This document shows positions 59,281-64,000 of a stretch of DNA of 64,000 nt, piece by piece; position 1 is the stretch's first letter, and every line of letters starts with the position of its first letter. The stretch is from Acholoe squamosa (lineage: Eukaryota > Annelida > Polychaeta > Phyllodocida > Polynoidae): NCBI GenBank assembly GCA_949317995.1, contig OX439036.1, positions 29,210,354-29,274,353 on the forward strand, given 5' to 3'. The notes under the pieces were generated by a model. That model did no database searches and was not told where the DNA came from. It saw nothing but the letters and a program-made list of their open reading frames with translations. Both the position numbers and the translations under genes were made by a program.

Positions 59281-60918
59281 CTAGTTTTCCTGGTTCTGTG
59301 GGGTGGTTGAGATGCTTGCCACCAGGAGTTTGGAGATTTGATCCATCACATGAGGTGGTATTTGGGGGTTACTTTGTTGGTTCCCCTGGTAACCTCTTGT
59401 GTCAGGTTTGTAATCCTCCTGGCGTGGGTTGGAACCCTGGTTATATTGACCAGAGTTGCTGTATTGACCGGAGTTGTTGGATCTCTGGTTGTTGTAGGCG
59501 CCATTGTTGTTGTAGGATCCACTGTTGTAGTTCCTATGTGGACTCTGGCCCCTACTGTTGGATCCTTGACTATAGGATCCAGTGTTGTTTGAACCCTGGC
59601 TGTTGTTGTAGGATCCACTGTTGTTGTAGGATCCAGAGTTGTAGTTCCTATGTGGACTCTGGCTCCTACTGTTGGATCCTTGATTATTATAGGATCTGCC
59701 ATTACTTGGGGTTCTGTCTCTCCTATCACTGTATGAAGAGTTACCATTGTTGGAGTTGGAAGAGCTGTTGTCTTTCCTACTGTTGTGACCCCCCCGGTTG
59801 TTGTTGTTGCCCCCTCTACCTCTGCCTCTATTGGATTGGTAGTTGGGGTCATAGTTATTTCCTCTGTATCTACCGGTAGGGTCTCTTGATGCAACCTTAG
59901 CTTCCTGTTGCCTTACATGGGCACTAGACATTAGGTTAACATCTTCATCTGAACTAGTGCTGATTTCCTGGACCTTTTTCTTAGTAGGCTGTGGGTTGGT
60001 TTCTGCATCCCTTACCTTCCTAGATCTCTCTTGGGTCTCAACCTCTAGGGCTAGGTCTAGGGCTTGGTCAAAAGAGTCTATTTTCTTGTTCTCAAGAGCT
60101 ACAGAGATCCAGGGCCTCATGCCTTGGGTAAATGCCTTGCTTAGGGTTTCATCACTCTGGCGTTGGGCATTACACACTTTCCTGAGATGGCATGCATAGT
60201 CTAGAACAGGTTCATCTATCTTTTGTGCACGGAGTGCAGTCCTTGAGATTATATTGTCTCGAGTAGCAAAATACTCTTTTAATTTATTCACTACATTGGT
60301 CCATGTCAACATATCAGGTGTGGCACTCTCCCTGAAGGATTCAAACCAAGCTAGTGCTTGTCCTTCGAGGTACTTGGGTAAATATGTTACCATGGTGTCA
60401 CTGTCTGTCACTTTGTACTTATCCTTCAGATATTCTGGGAATTTGTGATCAATGAATAATGCTGTTGACATGAGTGGTGATGGGTGTGAAAAGGTTTTGG
60501 GTTTTGTTACCTCATGTATCCTGATCTTTCTGTCGTCCTGCTGTTTATTGTCTATGAGCTTGGTCATGTTGGACACCATGGAGATTATGATGTCATCTTT
60601 GGATCCAGAGGCAGATGGTGTGACAACAGGTGTGATGGCAGGTGTGGGAGGTTGTGGGGTCTGGGATGATACCATCTTCATGAGATCTGCTATCTGTTGT
60701 TGTTGTCTCTCTAGGGACTTCCGCTGATCTTCCATGGCCTTCTGTTGAGCATCTATTGCTGCATTCCTCTCTGCCAGTTGTTGGTTGAGGATCCTCTCCC
60801 TTTCCTCCTGCTGGGACTTGTTGGTCTCTAGGGCAGTAACTGCATCTTGGATGGCCTTCTCATAGGCCCTTATCTTCTCAGCTGTCTGATTAGGTTGGGG
60901 GCCTTCATCGGTGTCCAT
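59281..60918 (-). CDS. gag: Gag polyprotein without a zinc knuckle
   Basis: 545 residues from the first ATG (60918, context atcATGG). The frame stays open a further 128 codons upstream to 61302 without any ATG, giving a Ser/Thr/Pro-rich stretch that could be translated from a non-AUG start. Numbering from 61302, a coiled coil of Gln/Glu/Lys/Arg lies at about 140-210. A retrotransposon Gag core runs from about 270 to 425, including the typical YLEGQALAWF and later LDLALEVE. An Arg-Gly, Asn, Ser and Tyr-rich tail runs from about 480 to 640 with repeated SYNN and SPHRNYN blocks. No CCHC zinc knuckle is present, so the low-complexity tail presumably binds RNA instead. It ends at TAG 59283-59281, overlapped by the pol frame. 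Confidence 0.9.
   Translation of the reverse strand: MDTDEGPQPNQTAEKIRAYEKAIQDAVTALETNKSQQEERERILNQQLAERNAAIDAQQKAMEDQRKSLERQQQQIADLMKMVSSQTPQPPTPAITPVVTPSASGSKDDIIISMVSNMTKLIDNKQQDDRKIRIHEVTKPKTFSHPSPLMSTALFIDHKFPEYLKDKYKVTDSDTMVTYLPKYLEGQALAWFESFRESATPDMLTWTNVVNKLKEYFATRDNIISRTALRAQKIDEPVLDYACHLRKVCNAQRQSDETLSKAFTQGMRPWISVALENKKIDSFDQALDLALEVETQERSRKVRDAETNPQPTKKKVQEISTSSDEDVNLMSSAHVRQQEAKVASRDPTGRYRGNNYDPNYQSNRGRGRGGNNNNRGGHNSRKDNSSSNSNNGNSSYSDRRDRTPSNGRSYNNQGSNSRSQSPHRNYNSGSYNNSGSYNNSQGSNNTGSYSQGSNSRGQSPHRNYNSGSYNNNGAYNNQRSNNSGQYSNSGQYNQGSNPRQEDYKPDTRGYQGNQQSNPQIPPHVMDQISKLLVASISTTPQNQEN
59284..59290 (-). promoter_or_regulatory. Candidate -1 ribosomal frameshift site at the gag stop
   Basis: The last gag codons are CAG GAA AAC followed at once by TAG. 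The heptamer G-GAA-AAC resembles an X-XXY-YYZ slippery site with an imperfect first half. The pol frame is -1 relative to gag and is open through this point, reading on across the stop. The downstream bases (gtcacagtgccgatgggcca, then gtgcactgtgac) contain a cacagtgc/gcactgtg inverted repeat that could form a stimulatory hairpin. Confidence 0.5.
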
Positions 60919-61296
60919 GATGGAGGGTGTGGGGGAGGTGTCTCTGGAGGAGTGGCTGTCAAAGGCTGGAGCTGGGGTGGAGGATCTAGATGAGGGTGTG
61001 GATCCACCCCCTGAGGCAGATCCTTCTTCCCCTGAGGTAGATAGCGTGAGTTGGGCGTCCTGTAGAGATCCCTGGGAAATGTTGGATCCCTGAGAACTGG
61101 TTGTTCCCTGAGTAGACAGGGTGGGTGGTGTGGGGTCTACTGAGTGTGGGTCTGTTGTATTGGAGGCTGGTTTGCCTCCTGTGGGCCTCCTAGATCTTGG
61201 TGGGAGGGAGACCTCTTCAACAGGCCCCTGACTACGTAAGGTCTTTGTGTGTTGTTCTGCCAGCTTGACTGATAAGGCCTTGATGTGTGTGGTGGA
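60919..61296 (-). other. Leader segment with upstream gag-frame extension
   Basis: The gag frame continues without a stop through this stretch and would encode a Ser/Thr/Pro/Gly-rich peptide, but there is no in-frame ATG. It could be an N-terminal extension of Gag from a non-AUG codon or an untranslated leader that is open by chance. Confidence 0.4.
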
Positions 61297-61710
61297 CCTC
61301 ACTGACGTGTGGGAGACCTCACTGACGTGTGGGAGACCTCACTGACGTGTGGGAGACCTCACTGACGTGTGGGAGACCTCTCTGACGTGTGGGAGACCTC
61401 ACTGACGTGTGGGAGACCTCACTGACGTTTGGGAGACCTCACTGACGTTTGGGAGACCTCCCTGACGTTTTGGGAGACCTCACTGACGTTTTGGGAGACC
61501 TCACTGATATATTAGAGATCTTACTGTTGTGTGAGAGATCTCATTGATGTATGGGAGATCTCACTGATGTGTGGGAGATCTCATTGATGTGTGGGAGATC
61601 TCACTGATGTGTGGGAGATCTCATTGATGTGTGGGGGATCTCACTGGTATGTGGGAGATCTCACTGGTATGTGGGAGATCTCACTGGTATGTGGGAGATC
61701 TCACTGGTGA
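61297..61710. repeat. Leader tandem array, about 20 units of 20-21 bp
   Basis: Two sub-families lie side by side. Ten units are of the type ctcactgacgtgtgggagac (61297-61500), each with a TGACGT core, the last few changing to gacgttt. About ten more are of the type ctcactgatgtgtgggagat (61501-61710). The array sits in the element's 5' leader, between the primer-binding site and gag. In Drosophila gypsy, the Su(Hw) insulator made of repeated protein sites occupies this same place, so a regulatory role is plausible. Confidence 0.9.
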
Positions 61711-61869
61711 CCTTGGTGGGTATGGTGTCAAGGTCAAGGTCACTGGGTGGGTGGAGTGGGTCTAACTGTGTGTATGCAGTACCAGCTTTAATTTACTGTG
61801 TGCATGATTGTTTTTAGTTGTGTTACCAGCTTTAAATTTTATGAGCCTGTGAGATATGGGATCTTAGTA
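61711..61869. other. Leader between the primer-binding site and the array
   Basis: Non-coding, with a short caaggtca direct repeat near 61729-61741. No open frame of note was seen. Confidence 0.5.
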
Positions 61870-61884
61870 GGATGTTCTCCACCA
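61870..61884 (-). other. Candidate primer-binding site
   Basis: On the minus strand, three bases (aag) after the 5' LTR end comes tggtggagaacatcc. It begins with the TGG expected to pair with a tRNA CCA end. I could not match the following bases to a particular tRNA. Confidence 0.35.
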
Positions 61885-61887
61885 CTT

Positions 61888-63237
61888 TGTCATACTAGTA
61901 ATTGGCATGATCAAGTTGTCATATGAGAAATATCATATGACTAGTGGTGTAAGGAGTAAATACATCAGGCTCATATAAAATAATGTTATTTCCAGTTGTC
62001 ACTGGTTTATTCAGCTTTAGGCAACATGTAAGAAATATCAATCATACAGTAGTTAGTATGTAGGTAATTAGTACATACAGTAAACATACAGTAATTTATA
62101 AAGTACAATATTCAGTTCCACTCCACCTGTGAGGTATTAATAATACAGTGTCCAGCATACTTCTAGGTGGGTTCCCACACCTAGCTCCTGACCTGCTGCT
62201 TAGAGGAATAATGTAATAATGGATAACTTTACCCTCTGGTGGAAGTCTTGAAGAAGATAGCCTCTGGCCACTAATGGTAGGAAACCAATGCCTGTCTAGC
62301 ATAGTTTCACCATAGTGCAGTGGTATAGCAGGTAGCAGGAGATGACTGGAGATGTTACCTCTAGAGCGGTTCTTGGTGATGTGTCTTCCTGGAGGTGCAG
62401 ACAGGCTATTTGTAGCAAATCTTGGAAAAGCACCTCCAGACTGACTGGAGCCAGCAGCATCTGCCTAACTCTACAATTGTTTGAGGGGACCCTTTCAAGT
62501 GTCACAGGGGGACAAAGGACCCCCATGGACGCCGCTATGGCCCCCATTGTCTCGGTCGGTTCTGCATCTTTAGACCCTCATATCTCGGCCGTTTATGCTT
62601 GTATAACCGCCATTTTGGGCATGCGCAGAGCTGAATGTGCCAAAATTATAATGCCCGCTGGATAGGCGCGTAACTCCCGCCGGTTTGTCTGTAGCTCACT
62701 CGGAGGTCGATTCAGTCTCCATGGCGTAACTTCCTTAATACTGGGAGTTCAGCCTTGATCTTGGGCTCATTCTGACCGTCTAATTATGGGCTTTCCATAG
62801 AATTTTTGATATTTGACCTAGGTCGCTCAGGAGCGACGCTAGAGCGACCGGAAGGTTATGGCGTCGTGCTTATGTAACCCATTGTTCAGTCCTTAGAGTG
62901 CTCAGACACTCATGACGGCGTCAGCGGTGCTCAGGCACCCGTGACGGCCGGTTGCATTCACTTACAAGTTATTAATTTGTGCATTGAACCATGAGGTCGC
63001 ACACTGAGACCCTTATTCTTATTATATTGTGCAGTGAACCATTAGGTCGGACCTTTTGATGTCATAAACTTAGTCTAACTGACTGTGGCTGGTGTGCAGT
63101 GGGGCATGAACGCTCTTATGTAAAGTTTGACCCCTCTTATAGCTCTTAGAACCAACCTATGTATTAATTTCATAGATATTTCTTTGATTAATACAAAATA
63201 TGTTACAATTTATGGAATAATAAAATGGTATATCATA
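61888..63237 (-). repeat. 5' LTR (right copy), promoter of the element
   Basis: About 1,350 bp, nearly identical to 47253-48603. Transcription should run leftward: TATAAA on the minus strand at 62100-62095, predicted start near 62066, AATAAA at 62011-62006. Upstream in U3 are imperfect direct repeats, including gtgctcagacactcatgacg with gtgctcaggcacccgtgacg (about 62898-62947) and gtgcattgaaccatgaggtc with gtgcagtgaaccattaggtc (about 62980-63049). These are candidate enhancer modules. Confidence 0.92.
62095..62100 (-). promoter_or_regulatory. TATA box of the retroelement promoter
   Basis: TATAAA on the minus strand, about 90 bases upstream of the LTR poly(A) signal and 210 from the LTR end, which gives a sensible U3-R-U5 layout. 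The same box in the left LTR is at 47461-47466. Confidence 0.5.
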
Positions 63238-63241
63238 CTAC
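63238..63241. repeat. Candidate target-site duplication, right copy (ctac)
   Basis: Matches the ctac at 47249-47252 outside the other LTR. Confidence 0.55.
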
Positions 63242-63328
63242 CATTCTTCCTGCCTGGCAATTTCATTTTGAGTGGTCAGCCCCCCTCAAAGGGTCTAGTG
63301 CATATGAGCTGATATAGTGTACAGGGTT

Positions 63329-63495
63329 GACATAAGCAAATGTCCACGACCATGGAATATTTTTGCATCGTATTCACTGAGGTGAGGCTGTCCGTATTCA
63401 ATGAGGCCTTATAGGCAGAGTTGAATGCAGACAGGCCCCACGAAGGTGAATGAGATCAAAAATGTTCCATGGGAGTGGACATTTGCATTTATGTC
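63329..63495. mobile_element. Small inverted-repeat (MITE-like) element, about 167 bp
   Basis: The left arm gacataagcaaatgtccac..ccatgga and the right arm, complemented (gacataaatgcaaatgtcca..ccatgga), pair over about 45 bases with few mismatches. It lies about 90 bp outside the retroelement. No coding frame is present. Confidence 0.7.
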
Positions 63496-64000
63496 ATGGC
63501 CTATGGAGTTAATTTGCTTATAGATAAAGAATACAAGTATATTGTATTCCACCCCCCCCCCCCATTGAATATGGCTGTTCTAGTACTAATCTATAGTAAC
63601 GATCGTATCTGCCATGACATAAATACATATCCTCATGGGACAAGCTAAGGGCTGCAGCCGTAACGTCCTTTGGAATAGCATCGTAAAGCACATCGATACA
63701 ATACCAGTATCTCTGTAAATTCAAGACACATTTATTCACGGGAGGGGTGCTGAATATGGACTAGTAAAATTACATCCGAGAACAACGCCCCTCATAAAAG
63801 ATAGGACGATCTGGCGGAAGCACGTGACGCAGGCCCCAGCGATGCAGGGCATGCTTTGAAGCTTATTTTATTTGGCCTTTCACTTCGTTTGATATATGTG
63901 GTTTGTCTGCTCTAATTCAACTATTTCTCAACTACCTATATCCCTAAGACGACTTTCCTTACTACCTATATTCCGACTCCTCTCCCCCATCTGTGGGTCT
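63496..64000. other. Host DNA to the window end, no gene recognised
   Basis: Contains a C tract near 63551-63563 and otherwise nothing I can name. Confidence 0.5.

Larger units (their letters stand above)
47253..63237 (-). mobile_element. Complete Ty3/gypsy-type endogenous retrovirus-like element, about 16 kb
   Basis: Two nearly identical direct LTRs enclose gag, pol and env-like genes, all on the minus strand. Domain order protease, reverse transcriptase, RNase H, integrase places it in Ty3/gypsy (Metaviridae). The third gene resembles the fusion-type envelope of insect errantiviruses. The element is unusually long because of a 250-residue linker in pol, tandem arrays in the leader and 3' region, and an antisense gene between env and the 3' LTR. 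All large frames are open and the LTRs barely diverge, so insertion looks recent. Whether it is still active cannot be told from sequence. Confidence 0.95.

Noticed and set aside
59298-59894. Long frames opposite or shifted to the 3' part of gag
   Set aside because: Shadows of the low-complexity Gag tail; repetitive Cys/Trp or Thr/Pro translations with no independent support.
61297-61710. CRISPR array
   Set aside because: Units are contiguous tandem repeats without unique spacers, and the context is a eukaryotic retroelement.

Overview
The window looks like ordinary repeat-rich nuclear DNA of a marine invertebrate. A lophotrochozoan such as a mollusc is my guess, from the style of the repeats only. 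No canonical rRNA or tRNA gene and no CRISPR array is visible. Bases 1 to about 47,250 hold no gene I can name. They carry microsatellites, poly-C/poly-G tracts, a tRNA-derived SINE, several fold-back or terminal-inverted-repeat (MITE-like) elements and a hammerhead-ribozyme-like core. A few short splice-bounded open segments there could be exons of unknown genes.

The main object is a nearly complete, recently inserted Ty3/gypsy-type endogenous retrovirus-like element of about 16 kb (47253-63237). Its structural genes lie on the minus strand. The two LTRs, about 1.35 kb each, differ at only about five places and are flanked by a candidate 4-bp target duplication (ctac). Read on the minus strand, the order is: 5' LTR; candidate primer-binding site; a leader with about twenty 20-bp tandem repeats; gag; a possible -1 frameshift at the gag stop; pol (protease, reverse transcriptase, RNase H, a long charged linker, integrase with GPY module); an 825-bp non-coding gap; an env-like gene of class I fusion type; a 2.5-kb extra region; polypurine tract; 3' LTR. 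All three structural genes are open.

The extra region between env and the 3' LTR is the most unusual part. It holds an intronless gene on the opposite (+) strand at 50448-50927, encoding a 159-residue protein I do not recognise. It has a Kozak-context ATG. A TATA-like box and an initiator-like motif lie upstream at plausible distances. 47 bases after its stop codon there is a perfect match to the metazoan replication-dependent histone 3' stem-loop (GGCCCT-TTTC-AGGGCC preceded by CCAAA), followed by a purine-rich stretch where a U7 downstream element would sit. This suggests an antisense accessory gene with its own promoter and a histone-type, non-polyadenylated, possibly S-phase-coupled mRNA. 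I know of no such arrangement in a retroelement. Two AT-rich tandem arrays separate this gene from the 3' LTR.

To the right of the element, 63238-64000 is host DNA with a small inverted-repeat element close to the insertion point.
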